NCBI GenBank assembly: GCA_016185275.1
Contig: JACPNX010000002.1
Location: 1 to 64,000, forward strand
DNA length: 64,000 nucleotides
Source of the DNA: Actinomycetota bacterium
GTDB lineage: Bacteria > Actinomycetota > Acidimicrobiia > Acidimicrobiales > Iamiaceae
Reading direction: 5' to 3'
Part shown: one piece after another, positions 31,323 through 40,940 of the stretch
How positions within the stretch are numbered: the stretch's first letter is position 1
Layout: every line of letters begins with the position of its first letter
Program-made: the position numbers and the translations under genes
The notes under the pieces: generated by a model
Seen by the model: the letters and a program-made list of their open reading frames with translations, nothing else
What the model was told of the DNA's origin: nothing
Database searches by the model: none

Positions 31323-33644
31323 TCAGGCGCCGAGGGCCGAGAAGCGCCGCAGCCGCAGGCTGTTGGTGACGACGAACAGGCTCGACGACGCCATGGCCAG
31401 GCCGGCCAGCAGCGGGTTGAGCTGCGCGGCGGCCGCCAAAGGAATGGCAGCCACGTTGTAGGCGAAGGCCCAGAAGAGGTTGCCCTTGATCGTGCGCAGC
31501 GTCGCCCGCGACAGCCGGATGGCGTCGGCCGCGGCCCGGAGATCGCCGCGCACGAGCGTGAGGTCGCTGGCCTCGATGGCGACGTCGGTGCCGGTCCCCA
31601 GCGCGATGCCAAGGTCCGCCTGAGCGAGAGCAGCGGCGTCGTTGACCCCGTCACCCACCATCGCCACGACGCGTCCCTCGTCCTGCAGCCGCCGTACGGT
31701 GGCCACCTTGTCTTCGGGCAGGACCTCGGCCACGACGTCCTCGATGCCCACCGTTGCCGCGACCGCACTCGCGGCCCGGGCGTTGTCACCGGTGAGCAGG
31801 ACCGGGGTGAGCCCGAGGCCACGCAGCGACCGGACCGCCTCGGCCGACGTCGGCTTCACCGTGTCGGCGACGACGACGACGGCCCGGAAGGCGCCGTCCC
31901 AGGCGACGAAGACGGGCGTCCGCCCGGCGGCTTCGGCGGCATCGCGCGCCTGGCCGAGGGTCTCGGGCAATGCCGCGCCGAGCAGGCCGGTCTCCTCGCG
32001 CACGAAACGCTCGCGGCCGGCCACGACCTTGTGGCCGTCGACCGTGCCCACCACGCCCAGACCCTGCGTGGAGCGGAAGCCGTCGACCGGCGGCAGCGCG
32101 CCACCCGCCTCGTCGGCTGCGGCCGCGGCGATGGCGCGGGCGATCGGGTGCTCCGACGCGGCCTCGACGGCGCCGGCGAGGCGCAGGGCTTCGGGCCGTT
32201 CGGCACCCGGCGGCACCACGACGTCGACGAGGGCCATGGCTCCCGTCGTGACGGTGCCCGTCTTGTCGAGCACGACCGTGTCGACCCGGCGGGTCGACTC
32301 GAGCACCTCGGGTCCCTTGATCAGGATGCCGAGCTGCGCACCCCGCCCGGTGCCGACCAGCAGCGCCGTCGGCGTGGCAAGCCCGAGCGCGCACGGGCAG
32401 GCGATGATCAGCACGGCCACCGCGGCCGTGAAGGCGAGCTGGGCGGAGTTGCCGGTCAGCAGCCAGGCCGCCAGCGTCGACAGCGAGATCAGCATCACCA
32501 CGGGGACGAACACCGAGGCCACGCGGTCGGCCAGGCGCTGCACGGCGGCCTTGCCCGACTGCGCCTCGGCCACGAGGCGGGCGATCTGCGCGAGCGCGGT
32601 GTCGGCGCCGACACGGGTGGCCCGGACCACGAGGCGACCACCGGCGTTCACGGTGGCCCCGGCGACGGTGTCGCCCGGCTCGACCTCCACCGGCACGCTC
32701 TCGCCGGTGAGGAGCGACGCGTCGATGGCGGACGTGCCCTCCTCCACCTCGCCGTCGGTCGCCACCTTCTCGCCGGGCCTGACCACGAAGCGGTCACCGA
32801 CCTGGAGCTCGCCGATGGGCACGCGGATCTCGGCGCCGTCGCGCAGCACCGCGACATCCTTGGCACCCAGCCGCAGCAGGGCCCGCAGCGCCTCGCCGGA
32901 CCGGCGCCTGGCGCGGGCCTCGAGGTAGCGGCCAGCCAGCAGGAAGGTGATGAGAACGGCCGCGACCTCGAGGTAGAGGTCGTTCATGCCCGAGCCGCGG
33001 GAGGGCGTCAGGTCGATCATCATGCGCATGCCGGGCATCCCTGCGGTCCCGAAGAACAGCGCGTAGAGCGACCACCCGTAGGCCGCGAGGGTCCCTACCG
33101 ACACGAGCGTGTCCATCGTGGCGGAGCGGTGGCGCAGGTTCTTCCAGGCGGCGCGGTGGAAGGGCCAGCCCCCCCAGAACACGACCGGGCTGGCCAGCGT
33201 GAGCGCCAGCCACTGCCAGTTGCGAAACTGCAGCGCGGGGACCATCGCCATCACGAGGACCGGCGCCGACAACACGGCGGACCCGACCAGCCGCTGGCGC
33301 AGCGCCGCCGTCGCCGCCTCGTGGGCATCCTCGGGCTCGGCACCCGCGTCGCCCGCATCACCCGCGGCCGAGGGGGCCGCGCCCACCGGCGCCGGCACGC
33401 GAGCGGAGTAGCCGAGGCCCTCGACCACCTCGACCAGGCGCTCGGGAGCCACGTCGGGAGCGACGGTGGCGACGGCGCGCTCGGTCGCGTAGTTGACGCT
33501 GGCCTCGACGCCCGGGAGCCGGTTGAGCCTCTTTTCGATGCGCATCGCACAGGACGCGCAGGTCATGCCGCCGACCTCCAGCTCCACGCTTCGGGCCAGC
33601 GCCGTGGTGGGCGCCGTCGTGGGCGCCGTGGTGGGCGCCGTCAC
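31323..33644 (-). CDS. copA: Copper-translocating P-type ATPase
   Basis: 773 residues. One N-terminal HMA domain with GMTCASCAMRIEKRL (CxxC), a membrane region, the CPC transport motif in IIACPCALGLATPTALL (about residue 418), phosphorylation motif VLDKTGTVTTG (about 460), SEHPIARAI and GDGVNDAAALAQADLG. It exports Cu(I) from the cytoplasm using ATP. GTG start at 33644 overlaps the copZ stop. Its first residues are a TAPTTAPTT run from a 12-bp tandem repeat. Last gene of the csoR-copZ-copA set. Confidence 0.95.
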   Translation of the reverse strand: MTAPTTAPTTAPTTALARSVELEVGGMTCASCAMRIEKRLNRLPGVEASVNYATERAVATVAPDVAPERLVEVVEGLGYSARVPAPVGAAPSAAGDAGDAGAEPEDAHEAATAALRQRLVGSAVLSAPVLVMAMVPALQFRNWQWLALTLASPVVFWGGWPFHRAAWKNLRHRSATMDTLVSVGTLAAYGWSLYALFFGTAGMPGMRMMIDLTPSRGSGMNDLYLEVAAVLITFLLAGRYLEARARRRSGEALRALLRLGAKDVAVLRDGAEIRVPIGELQVGDRFVVRPGEKVATDGEVEEGTSAIDASLLTGESVPVEVEPGDTVAGATVNAGGRLVVRATRVGADTALAQIARLVAEAQSGKAAVQRLADRVASVFVPVVMLISLSTLAAWLLTGNSAQLAFTAAVAVLIIACPCALGLATPTALLVGTGRGAQLGILIKGPEVLESTRRVDTVVLDKTGTVTTGAMALVDVVVPPGAERPEALRLAGAVEAASEHPIARAIAAAAADEAGGALPPVDGFRSTQGLGVVGTVDGHKVVAGRERFVREETGLLGAALPETLGQARDAAEAAGRTPVFVAWDGAFRAVVVVADTVKPTSAEAVRSLRGLGLTPVLLTGDNARAASAVAATVGIEDVVAEVLPEDKVATVRRLQDEGRVVAMVGDGVNDAAALAQADLGIALGTGTDVAIEASDLTLVRGDLRAAADAIRLSRATLRTIKGNLFWAFAYNVAAIPLAAAAQLNPLLAGLAMASSSLFVVTNSLRLRRFSALGA
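33604..33644. repeat. 12-bp tandem repeat at the copA 5' end
   Basis: Three copies of a 12-bp unit like GTGGTGGGCGCC (one base varies), coding for the Thr-Ala-Pro run before the HMA domain. Slippage here would change only the N-terminal tail length. Confidence 0.7.
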
Positions 33645-33847
33645 GACACCAGCTCGTACCCGGCCTCGTCCACCGCCCCCCGCACCAACTCCACGTCGAG
33701 CGGCTCGGCGCTCGCGACGGTCACGGTGCCACCGGTGAGGTCCACGTCGACCTGCTCGACCCCGGGGAGCTGCTTCAACTCCTTGGTCACGGACTGGACG
33801 CAGTGCTCGCAGGACATGCCCGACACTCGGTAGGTCTCCTCGGCCAT
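33641..33847 (-). CDS. copZ: Copper chaperone (HMA domain)
   Basis: 68 residues, a complete HMA domain: YRVSGMSCEHCVQSVTKELK with the CxxC metal site, then VEQVDVDLTGGTVTVAS. It would carry Cu(I) to CopA and CsoR. ATG at 33847 with GAGGAGCTGTCCTG upstream. GTGA overlap with copA. A CsoR-like box lies 37-60 bp upstream. Confidence 0.95.
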   Translation of the reverse strand: MAEETYRVSGMSCEHCVQSVTKELKQLPGVEQVDVDLTGGTVTVASAEPLDVELVRGAVDEAGYELVS

Positions 33848-33886
33848 CAGGACAGCTCCTCGTCGTTGGTTCGGACTTCGGGTGAC

Positions 33887-33904
33887 TATACCCCGGGGGG
33901 GTAC
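33887..33904. promoter_or_regulatory. CsoR-like operator upstream of copZ-copA
   Basis: TACCCC-GGG-GGGGTA, a near-perfect palindrome of the G/C-tract type bound by CsoR, between the csoR stop (33924) and the copZ start (33847). It implies copZA has its own copper-inducible promoter. Confidence 0.75.
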
Positions 33905-33923
33905 GAAGGCGATGCGGGGAGGG

Positions 33924-34205
33924 TCAGGACCGCACGAGCCGGGCGACGGCCGCAGAGGCCTCGGCCACCTTCGCATCGGCCTCGTCGCCGCCTGCGGCCA
34001 CCGCCTCCGCGACACAGTGGGACAGGTGCTCCTCCAGCAGCTCCAGGCCCACGGCCTGCAGCGCCCGAGTCGCGGCGGAGATCTGCGTGAGGACGTCGAT
34101 GCAGTACCGACCGTCCTCGATCATCGCCTGTAGCCCCCGCACCTGGCCCTCGACGCGGCGCAGGCGGCGCAGGTGCGCAGCACGGTTGTCGGTGTACCCC
34201 GGCAT
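33924..34205 (-). CDS. csoR: Copper-sensing repressor CsoR
   Basis: 93 residues, all-helical metal-sensing repressor. The family Cu(I) ligands are present: Cys in DGRYCIDVLTQI, then His and Cys in LEEHLSHCVAEA. The N-terminus HLRRLRRVEGQVRGLQAMIE is the DNA-contacting helix. Cu(I) binding releases it from G-tract operators. It sits directly upstream of copZ-copA with a box before each unit. Confidence 0.95.
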   Translation of the reverse strand: MPGYTDNRAAHLRRLRRVEGQVRGLQAMIEDGRYCIDVLTQISAATRALQAVGLELLEEHLSHCVAEAVAAGGDEADAKVAEASAAVARLVRS

Positions 34206-34244
34206 CTCGCCCCCTTGGCCCTGCGGCCGGATCGAACCCCCGCA

Positions 34245-34265
34245 GCATACCCCCGCCCCGTATCA
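34245..34265. promoter_or_regulatory. CsoR-like operator upstream of csoR
   Basis: CATACCCCCGCCCCGTATC, an inverted ATAC/GTAT pair flanking C-rich centre, 42-58 bp upstream of the csoR start. It resembles the box at 33887 but with a less symmetric centre. Suggests autoregulation. Confidence 0.6.
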
Positions 34266-34382
34266 TCGCACCTCGGCCACCAGCGTCACGACAAACCTCA
34301 CCTTCTGTGCCACCATCTCACCGATCGTCACCAAGGCGGGGGCCGAAGTGGCGGGGCAGCCCTGCCTGCCCGGGGAGGCGAG

Positions 34383-35804
34383 ATGCCCGACTTCGAGGGC
34401 ACCGACAGATCGGAGGCGGCGGGCGCCGCCATGCCGGACGCGACATGGTGCGAGCGGCTCATCCGCGACGATCCACTCGGCCGGATGCTGATCGCCCGCG
34501 ACGGGACCATCGCGCACCTCAACCCGGCCGCCGCGTCGATGGCCGGCTTGTCGCCCGCGGAGGCGGTCGGCCGCAACGTGTTGGACTTCGTGGCCGAGGA
34601 CGACGTCGCGCTCGCACTCGAGGCGCTCCACGAGATGGAGGAGTACGACCCCCGCAGCGAGGGCGTGCCGATGGTGTTCGGGCTGCGGCGGGCCGACGGC
34701 ACGACGATGTACGTGGAGCTCGGCGCGAAGGGCTACCTCGACGAACCCGAGCTGGGACTGATCAGCCTGCGCGTGCGCGCCTACGACAGCTGGGCGCACC
34801 TGGAGGAGTACCTGCGCCAGCTGGTAGGGGCGGCACCCGTCGCACGGTCGCTGGCCACGTTGGCCCGATCGATCGACCACGGGATCCAGCAGTGCGCGAG
34901 CGCGTTCGCTCTCGGCTGGGACGGTCGACGGGTCCACGAGTGGGCCACGGCCTCGGTACCCGACGGCCTCCTCCCCGCCGCCCGTGACCCGGAAGGCGAC
35001 GAGGACGAACACGACGGCGACGACCCGGACGTGCCGTGGCTCGCCGCGCTGCGCACCGGCGAGACGGCGCTCGAGCTGGACCTCACGCGCCTCCCGGCCG
35101 ACCTCGCCGAGGCCGCCCGCCGCGCCGGCTTCGCGTCCTGCTGGGCCGAGCCCGTGTTCATGCCGGAGGAGCCCCAGCCGGTGGCCGCCGTCGTCGTGTG
35201 GCGGAGGCTGGACACGCCTCCCCGCGTCGGGCACCGCGAGGCGCTGCGCCGCTTCCGGGCGGCGGCGGCACTGGCGTTCGAGCGCCAACGGACCGAGGAG
35301 AGGCTCGTGCGGGCGGCCACCACCGATCCCCTCACGGGCATTCCCAACCGGGCCACGTTCTTCCGGTTGCTCGAACGGGCGCTGGTCGAGCGCGGGGGTA
35401 CCGACGTCGCCGTCGTCTATCTGGACCTCGACGGGTTCAAGCCGCTCAACGACGCACATGGCCACCGCTTCGGCGACCTCGTCCTCGCCGAGGTGGCCTA
35501 CCGGCTGACCCGGGTGGTGCGCGCCGACGACCTCGTGGCCCGTGTCGGCGGCGACGAGTTCACGGTCCTGTGCCGATCGGCGGGTGACCTGCACCAGACG
35601 GCGCGGTTGGCCGAGCGCCTCATCGGCGCCGTCGACGAGCCGCTCGAGGTGGGCGGCCGGGTGGTCCACCTCACCGCCAGCGCCGGCGTGGCGCGCGCCC
35701 CGGAGCACGGCACCGACCACGACGCCTTGGTGGAGGCAGCCGATCAGGCCCTCTACGCGGCCAAGCGGGCCGGCGGCAGCCGCTGGCACGCTGCCGAACC
35801 TTGA
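34383..35804 (+). CDS. PAS-GGDEF diguanylate cyclase
   Basis: 473 residues. PAS domain about residues 20-125 (MLIARDGTIAHLNPAAASMA, then GRNVLDFVAEDD), a GAF-like middle and a C-terminal GGDEF domain with TTDPLTGIPNRATFFRLLE and RVGGDEFTVL. An RxxD inhibitory site (RADD) lies five residues before GGDEF. Synthesises c-di-GMP from GTP. ATG at 34383 has GGGGAGGCG upstream. No membrane helices, so cytosolic. Followed by a second c-di-GMP gene at 35965. Confidence 0.92.
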   Translation: MPDFEGTDRSEAAGAAMPDATWCERLIRDDPLGRMLIARDGTIAHLNPAAASMAGLSPAEAVGRNVLDFVAEDDVALALEALHEMEEYDPRSEGVPMVFGLRRADGTTMYVELGAKGYLDEPELGLISLRVRAYDSWAHLEEYLRQLVGAAPVARSLATLARSIDHGIQQCASAFALGWDGRRVHEWATASVPDGLLPAARDPEGDEDEHDGDDPDVPWLAALRTGETALELDLTRLPADLAEAARRAGFASCWAEPVFMPEEPQPVAAVVVWRRLDTPPRVGHREALRRFRAAAALAFERQRTEERLVRAATTDPLTGIPNRATFFRLLERALVERGGTDVAVVYLDLDGFKPLNDAHGHRFGDLVLAEVAYRLTRVVRADDLVARVGGDEFTVLCRSAGDLHQTARLAERLIGAVDEPLEVGGRVVHLTASAGVARAPEHGTDHDALVEAADQALYAAKRAGGSRWHAAEP

Positions 35805-35964
35805 CCGCACCCGACCGCCCCGCCGCGTGGCACCCCGGCCGGGCGCGCCGGTCGTGCGAGGCGTCGCCGCGCCCGTACGCAGAGTGGGTGGTGGCGGGAC
35901 ACCGGCCGGCGTAGCCTTCGCTGACGCCCGGTCACGCCGCCGGGCAGGCAGCGCGGGAAGGGCA

Positions 35965-38900
35965 ATGGCACAAGTCAGCCCGGGGTCGACGGAACGCCTG
36001 GACGACGAGGACGGCGGCGCGCCCGAGGGCACCGGGCGGCTCCTGCTGCACATCGATTCCGCCGGCCTCGTCTGGTGGGCTCACGACGACGGCAGCGGCG
36101 TGGGGGGACGGCCGGCCGAACACTTCGTCGGGTCCTCGGCCGCCGAGCTCGTCCATGCCGAAGACCTGCCGGCCGTGGTGGCTGCGGCGAACCGCGCCGG
36201 GCCCGCGGGCGTCGACGACCGCCCGATCCGCCTCCGCCTGCGCCAGCCGGACGGGAGCTGGCGGCCGTTCTACTCCCTCGGGCTCGGCCCGGCCGGGGAC
36301 TTCGCGGACCGGTTCCTCGTGGTGCTCTGGCCGTCCGGTGCGTCGATGCCTTCGTTCGTGCGCGACTGGCACGACCGCCGGCAGGACCAGCTGGCGCGCG
36401 CCGGCTTCCTGACGGGGCACGGCGCCATCGTCCTCGTCGACCGTGACGGGGTGGCCGCCTTCGCCAGCCGCTCGGTGGAGACGCTGGGCTACGAGGTCGG
36501 CGACCTCCTCGGACACCGGCCCGAGGACTGGGTCGTGCCCGAGGACCGGTCGCTGATCGCCGGAAGCCTCGCCCGCTGCCGCCTCGAGCCCGGTGACCCG
36601 GTCGAGGTCACGGTCCGCCACCGGCTGCCCGACGGGCGTGAACGTTGGATCGAGTCCACGCTGGTCAACCGCCTCGACGACGCCGCGGTCGCCGGGATCG
36701 TCATCACGCTGCGGGACATCACCGAGCGCGTCGTCGTCGAGGAGGCGCTGCGGGCCCGCGAGGCCTGGTTCCGGGCACTCGTGCTGCACGCCACGGACCT
36801 CCTCGTCGTGGCCGACACCGCCGGTGCCATCCGCTACGCCAGTCCGGGCACGTCCATGGTGCTCGGCGTCGAGGCCGACACGGTGATCGGGCAGGACCTG
36901 CGCGCCCACGTCCACCGCGCCGACCTGCCGGGCGTGGAGCAGGCCATCGCCGATGCGCTGGGGCGCCCGGGCCAGCTCATCGACGTCAGTGCCCGCGTGC
37001 ACGGCGCCGACGGGCGCTGGCGCCTGCTGGAGGGTTGCCTCCGGCACCCGCCACCCGGCGAGGGCGTCGACGGCCTCGTGCTGAACCTGCACGACGTCAC
37101 CGACCGGCAGGAGGCGATCGAGGGTCTCGACGCCAGCGAGCGACGGTTTCGCAAGCTCGTGCAGAACGGCTCCGACCTGATCCTCGTGGTCGACGACCAG
37201 GCGTGCATCCGCTGGATCAGCCCCGCGGTCACCCGGGTGCTCGGTCTCGACCCGGAGGAGATCACCGGTCGGCTGACGACCGAGTTCCTCCACCCCGACG
37301 ACGTGGCCGCCGTGCTCGACTCGTTGGAGGCGCAGACCGAAGGGGGCCGGCCCACGGCCACCGCCGTCGGCCGCGTGCGCGCCGCCGACGGCACCTGGCG
37401 GACCCTGGGCATGTTGGCCACCGACCTGAGCGACGACCCGGACGTCGGCGGCATCCTCATCAACGCCCGCGACATCACCGACGACATCGCGGCCCAGGCC
37501 CGCAGCCTGCGGCTGTCGAGCATCGTCGAGGCGGCCAACGACCTCATCGGCATCTACGACATCCGCTCCCGGCGGGTGGCGCTCAACGCCGCCGCCCGTG
37601 AGTTCCTCGGACTGCCCGACGACGCCGAGCAGACCCTCGAGGCGCTCATGGAGCGCCTACCACCGAACTTCACCGCTCACTGGCGCAACGAGATCGCGCC
37701 GGCGCTCCAGCAGTCCGGCAGCTGGTCGGGCGAGATGTCGGGCCTGAATCGCACCGGGGAACCCGTGGCGCTGTCGTGGTCGATCACCGCCCACGGAGCG
37801 GACATCTCCGAGCCGGATGCCATCAGCTTCATCGCCCGCGACATCAGGGACCGCAAGGCCCTCGAGCACCGCCTCGAACACCAGGCCACGCACGACCCGC
37901 TCACCGGTCTGCCGAACCGGACGCTCGTGCTCGACCGGTTGCGGGTGGCCTTGGCCCGCACGTTGCGCCGGGGCGGCGAGGTGGCGGTGCTGTTCGCCGA
38001 CCTCGACGACTTCAAGGTCGTGAACGACAGCCTCGGCCACGAGATGGGCGATCGCCTGCTGGAGGTGCTCGCCAGCCGGCTGGTCAGCGCAGTCCGGCCC
38101 GGCGACACGGTCGGACGCTTCGGCGGTGACGAGTTCGTCGTCGTGTGCGAGGACGTCGACGGGCACGAGAGCGCGTCGCTCGTCGCCGAGCGCCTCGCGG
38201 AGACGCTCACCCAGCCGGTGGGACTCGACGGCACGGAGGTCGTCGTAAGCGCCAGCGTCGGCATCGCGCTCGCCTCGCAGGCCTCGACGACCGCGGAGGA
38301 TCTCCTGCGCGACGCGGACTCGGCGATGTACGAGGCCAAGGCCCGGGGGCGGGCCCGAGCCGAGATCTTCGACCTCGCCATGCGGACGCGCGCGGTCGCC
38401 CGCCTCGAGCTCGAGGGCTCGCTGCGGCGGGCCGTGGAGCGCCGCGAGCTGCGCCTGCGCTTCCAGCCTCAGGTCGACCTGCGCACCGGGGCAACCGTCG
38501 GCTTCGAGGCGCTGCTGCGATGGGAGCACCCCGAGCGGGGCCTGCTCGAGCCCGACGAGTTCCTCGGCGTCGCGGAGGGCAGTCGCCTCATCGTCCCGGT
38601 CGGGCGCTGGGTGCTCCAGCAGTCGAGCCGCATCCTCGACCGCCTCTGCGCGGCGGAGGGCGCGGGCCCGCTGTGGCTCGGCGTGAACCTGTCCGCCCGC
38701 GAGCTCACCGACTCACGGTTGGTGGATACGGTGCGCGAGGTGCTGGCCGACATGGCCGCCCCTCCCGGCAGCCTCCAGCTCGAGATCACCGAGGGCGTCC
38801 TGATGGAGGACGTCGAGTCGAGCCTCGTGACGCTGGAGCGGCTCAAGGAGCTCGGGGTGCAGCTCGCCATCGACGACTTCGGCACGGGCTACTCCTCGCT

Positions 38901-39183
38901 GGCCCGCCTGCGCGGGTTCCCGGTCGACGTGCTGAAGATCGACCGCAGCTTCGTGGCCGGGCTCGGCACCGATCCCGGTGACTCGGCCATCGTGGCGTCG
39001 ATCGTGCACCTCGCCCACGCCCTCGGCATGCGGGCCACGGCCGAGGGGGTCGAGGAGGAGCTGCAGCTCGACGAGCTGCGCCGACTCGGCTGCGACGTGG
39101 CTCAGGGGTTCCTGCTGGGTCGCCCACTCGCCGACGCCGACGCCATCGAGCTGCTCGCCGGAGGGCCGGCCTCCCGGGCGTAG
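35965..39183 (+). CDS. Five-PAS GGDEF-EAL c-di-GMP protein
   Basis: 1072 residues, cytosolic. Five PAS repeats fill about residues 25-620 (for example AIVLVDRDGVAAFASRSVET, DLLVVADTAGAIRYASPGTS, DLILVVDDQACIRWISPAVT). GGDEF near residue 718 has RFGGDEFVVV with RxxD (RPGD) before it. EAL near 848 has FEALLRWEHP, WLGVNLSAREL, LEITEGVLMED, DDFGTGYSSLARL, LKIDRSFV and ATAEGVEEE, so both synthesis and hydrolysis motifs are intact. ATG 35965 follows CGGGAAGGGCA. Its 3' end overlaps the opposing hydrolase gene by 82 nt. Confidence 0.94.
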   Translation: MAQVSPGSTERLDDEDGGAPEGTGRLLLHIDSAGLVWWAHDDGSGVGGRPAEHFVGSSAAELVHAEDLPAVVAAANRAGPAGVDDRPIRLRLRQPDGSWRPFYSLGLGPAGDFADRFLVVLWPSGASMPSFVRDWHDRRQDQLARAGFLTGHGAIVLVDRDGVAAFASRSVETLGYEVGDLLGHRPEDWVVPEDRSLIAGSLARCRLEPGDPVEVTVRHRLPDGRERWIESTLVNRLDDAAVAGIVITLRDITERVVVEEALRAREAWFRALVLHATDLLVVADTAGAIRYASPGTSMVLGVEADTVIGQDLRAHVHRADLPGVEQAIADALGRPGQLIDVSARVHGADGRWRLLEGCLRHPPPGEGVDGLVLNLHDVTDRQEAIEGLDASERRFRKLVQNGSDLILVVDDQACIRWISPAVTRVLGLDPEEITGRLTTEFLHPDDVAAVLDSLEAQTEGGRPTATAVGRVRAADGTWRTLGMLATDLSDDPDVGGILINARDITDDIAAQARSLRLSSIVEAANDLIGIYDIRSRRVALNAAAREFLGLPDDAEQTLEALMERLPPNFTAHWRNEIAPALQQSGSWSGEMSGLNRTGEPVALSWSITAHGADISEPDAISFIARDIRDRKALEHRLEHQATHDPLTGLPNRTLVLDRLRVALARTLRRGGEVAVLFADLDDFKVVNDSLGHEMGDRLLEVLASRLVSAVRPGDTVGRFGGDEFVVVCEDVDGHESASLVAERLAETLTQPVGLDGTEVVVSASVGIALASQASTTAEDLLRDADSAMYEAKARGRARAEIFDLAMRTRAVARLELEGSLRRAVERRELRLRFQPQVDLRTGATVGFEALLRWEHPERGLLEPDEFLGVAEGSRLIVPVGRWVLQQSSRILDRLCAAEGAGPLWLGVNLSARELTDSRLVDTVREVLADMAAPPGSLQLEITEGVLMEDVESSLVTLERLKELGVQLAIDDFGTGYSSLARLRGFPVDVLKIDRSFVAGLGTDPGDSAIVASIVHLAHALGMRATAEGVEEELQLDELRRLGCDVAQGFLLGRPLADADAIELLAGGPASRA

Positions 39184-39857
39184 CGGGCCAACGCTTCGGC
39201 GGCCGGCCGCACCAGCACGCCAGGTTCGTCGGCCACCGCGGCCAGCCACGGGGGCCGCACCACGGCGGCCACCGCGATCGGAGCGTCCAGGCCCGACAGC
39301 ATGACGGCGAGGCGGACGAAGGTGACGGCGTAGTCCGGCGGGCGGACGTCGCGCGCCAGCTCGAGCAGCGCGAACGGGTCGGGTGCCGTGTCGTCGCCGC
39401 GCGCGCCCGGTGGCAGGTGTGGCGCCAGCGCCGGGGAGGCCGGTGTGGCGCCACCCCCGGCGAGGCCGGGGCCGTCGGCCAGCACCGCGCCCCGCACGAG
39501 CTCGGCGCGGGCTCCGGCGCTCAGCAGGGCGACGTAGGCGCCGAGGCCCCGGCCGAGCAGCGTGCAGGGACCGAGGTGGGCGAGAGCCGCGTCGACGTCG
39601 GCCATCAGGAGCTCGGCCGTGTACCCGCCGCCGCTCGGTCGGGTCGACGCGCCGTGGCCCGTGAGGTCGAGCCCCCAGACCGGGCCGGGCCAGGCGTCGG
39701 CCGCGGCCGGCGGCTCGGGCGACGTGAGCTCGCCGAGACCGTGCAGGCACAGCAGCGGACGGGTGGGCGACCCCGGCCCCGATCCGTCACGCGCGCCGCG
39801 CAGCGGGTGCAACGCCAGCCGGACCTTATTGTGCACGAGCGCGACCGGTTCGGTCAT
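39102..39857 (-). CDS. Alpha/beta-hydrolase-like protein lacking the nucleophile Ser
   Basis: 251 residues with the hydrolase fold: LLCLHGLGELTSPEPPAAAD (oxyanion), VWGLDLTGHGASTRPSGGGY. The nucleophile elbow reads LLGRGLGAYVALL where GHSxG is expected, so Ser is replaced by Gly. It is probably not an ordinary esterase; it could be a binding or regulatory paralogue of the adjacent active hydrolase. ATG at 39857 overlaps that gene's stop by 4 nt. The 3' 82 nt overlap the GGDEF-EAL gene on the other strand. Confidence 0.75.
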   Translation of the reverse strand: MTEPVALVHNKVRLALHPLRGARDGSGPGSPTRPLLCLHGLGELTSPEPPAAADAWPGPVWGLDLTGHGASTRPSGGGYTAELLMADVDAALAHLGPCTLLGRGLGAYVALLSAGARAELVRGAVLADGPGLAGGGATPASPALAPHLPPGARGDDTAPDPFALLELARDVRPPDYAVTFVRLAVMLSGLDAPIAVAAVVRPPWLAAVADEPGVLVRPAAEALARYAREAGPPASSSMASASASGRPSRNP

Positions 39858-40834
39858 CCGAGGAACTCCAGCACGAGATCGGCGACCCGCTCGGGCGCCT
39901 CGATGTGCACGAAGTGCCCCACCTCGTCGAAGGGAACGAAGCGAGCGTGCGGCGGGAGGTAGGGGTAGACGTCGTCGGGCAGCGTGCCCCACCCCATGTC
40001 CTCCTGGACCAGCCCGAGGATGGCGAGGACCGGCATGCCGAGCGACGGCAGGCGCCACATCGACCACTCGGGTCGCCAGGGGCCGAAGCCGCCGAGGCGC
40101 AGCGACGGATCGATCTTCCAGCGCCACCCGTCCTCGTCGCGTCGGGCCCCGACCGTGACGAGGTAGCGCAGCCACTCGGGTGACAGGCGAGGGTTCATGC
40201 GGGCGCGCCGCCGGGCCAGGTCGTCGATCGTGCCCGGCTTGCGCAGCGAGCGGGCGGCCCGCCGCCGGTGGTCGAGCCAGCCGGTCAGCTCGGACGCGAG
40301 CATGCGGGTGCGGGTGTGCTCGGCCACGTCGGGCCACGAGCGCGACGAGGGCAGCCCGTCGATGTTGACGACGTGGCTGACGCGGTGCGGGCACGTCTCG
40401 GCGAGCTGGAGGATGAGCGAACCGCCCTTGGAGTGGCCCAGCACCGGCATGGGCCGGCTCGAGACCGTGTCGAGCACGGCGACCGCGTCGCGCAGATCGC
40501 CCTCCCACGAGTACAGGGCGGCGTGCTCGGAATCGCCGTGCCCGCGCTGGTCCCAGGTCACCACGCGCCATCCGCCTGCTGCGATCAGCGGGGCGAAGAC
40601 GTCGAACGTCCGGGAGAAGTCGAAGCCACCATGGGCGAACAGGATCGGCCGCGCGCCCTCGTCGCCCCATTCGTTGACCGCGAGGCGCAGGCCGCCCGCG
40701 TCGACCGTGCGGGTCCGGTCGGGCGCGCACGCGCCGGGGAAGCGGTCCGCATCCGCCGGGGGCTCGTCGTCCGCCGGCAGGTCGTCGCCCGAGGCGGGGT
40801 GGTCGCCTGGCGGGGCGAGGTCGGGATCGGCCAC
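39854..40834 (-). CDS. Alpha/beta hydrolase
   Basis: 326 residues. A 40-residue Asp/Pro-rich N-terminus precedes the fold: ILFAHGGFDFSRTFD, VVTWDQRGHGDSEHAALYS, nucleophile elbow VLGHSKGGSLILQLA (GHSKG), and C-terminal His in VPFDEVGHFVHIEAPERV. A complete Ser-Asp-His set is likely. Substrate unknown. Translationally coupled to the Ser-less paralogue downstream, so the two may work as a pair. Confidence 0.9.
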   Translation of the reverse strand: MADPDLAPPGDHPASGDDLPADDEPPADADRFPGACAPDRTRTVDAGGLRLAVNEWGDEGARPILFAHGGFDFSRTFDVFAPLIAAGGWRVVTWDQRGHGDSEHAALYSWEGDLRDAVAVLDTVSSRPMPVLGHSKGGSLILQLAETCPHRVSHVVNIDGLPSSRSWPDVAEHTRTRMLASELTGWLDHRRRAARSLRKPGTIDDLARRRARMNPRLSPEWLRYLVTVGARRDEDGWRWKIDPSLRLGGFGPWRPEWSMWRLPSLGMPVLAILGLVQEDMGWGTLPDDVYPYLPPHARFVPFDEVGHFVHIEAPERVADLVLEFLG

Positions 40835-40940
40835 TGCTCGACCCTAGCCACCGCTGCGGAGACGCCGACCAGGTACCCGGGTGCGCCGGAGCCACGCGGA
40901 CCGGGGCCGCCGGCACCGGGCCACCTACGCTGTGCCCCTC

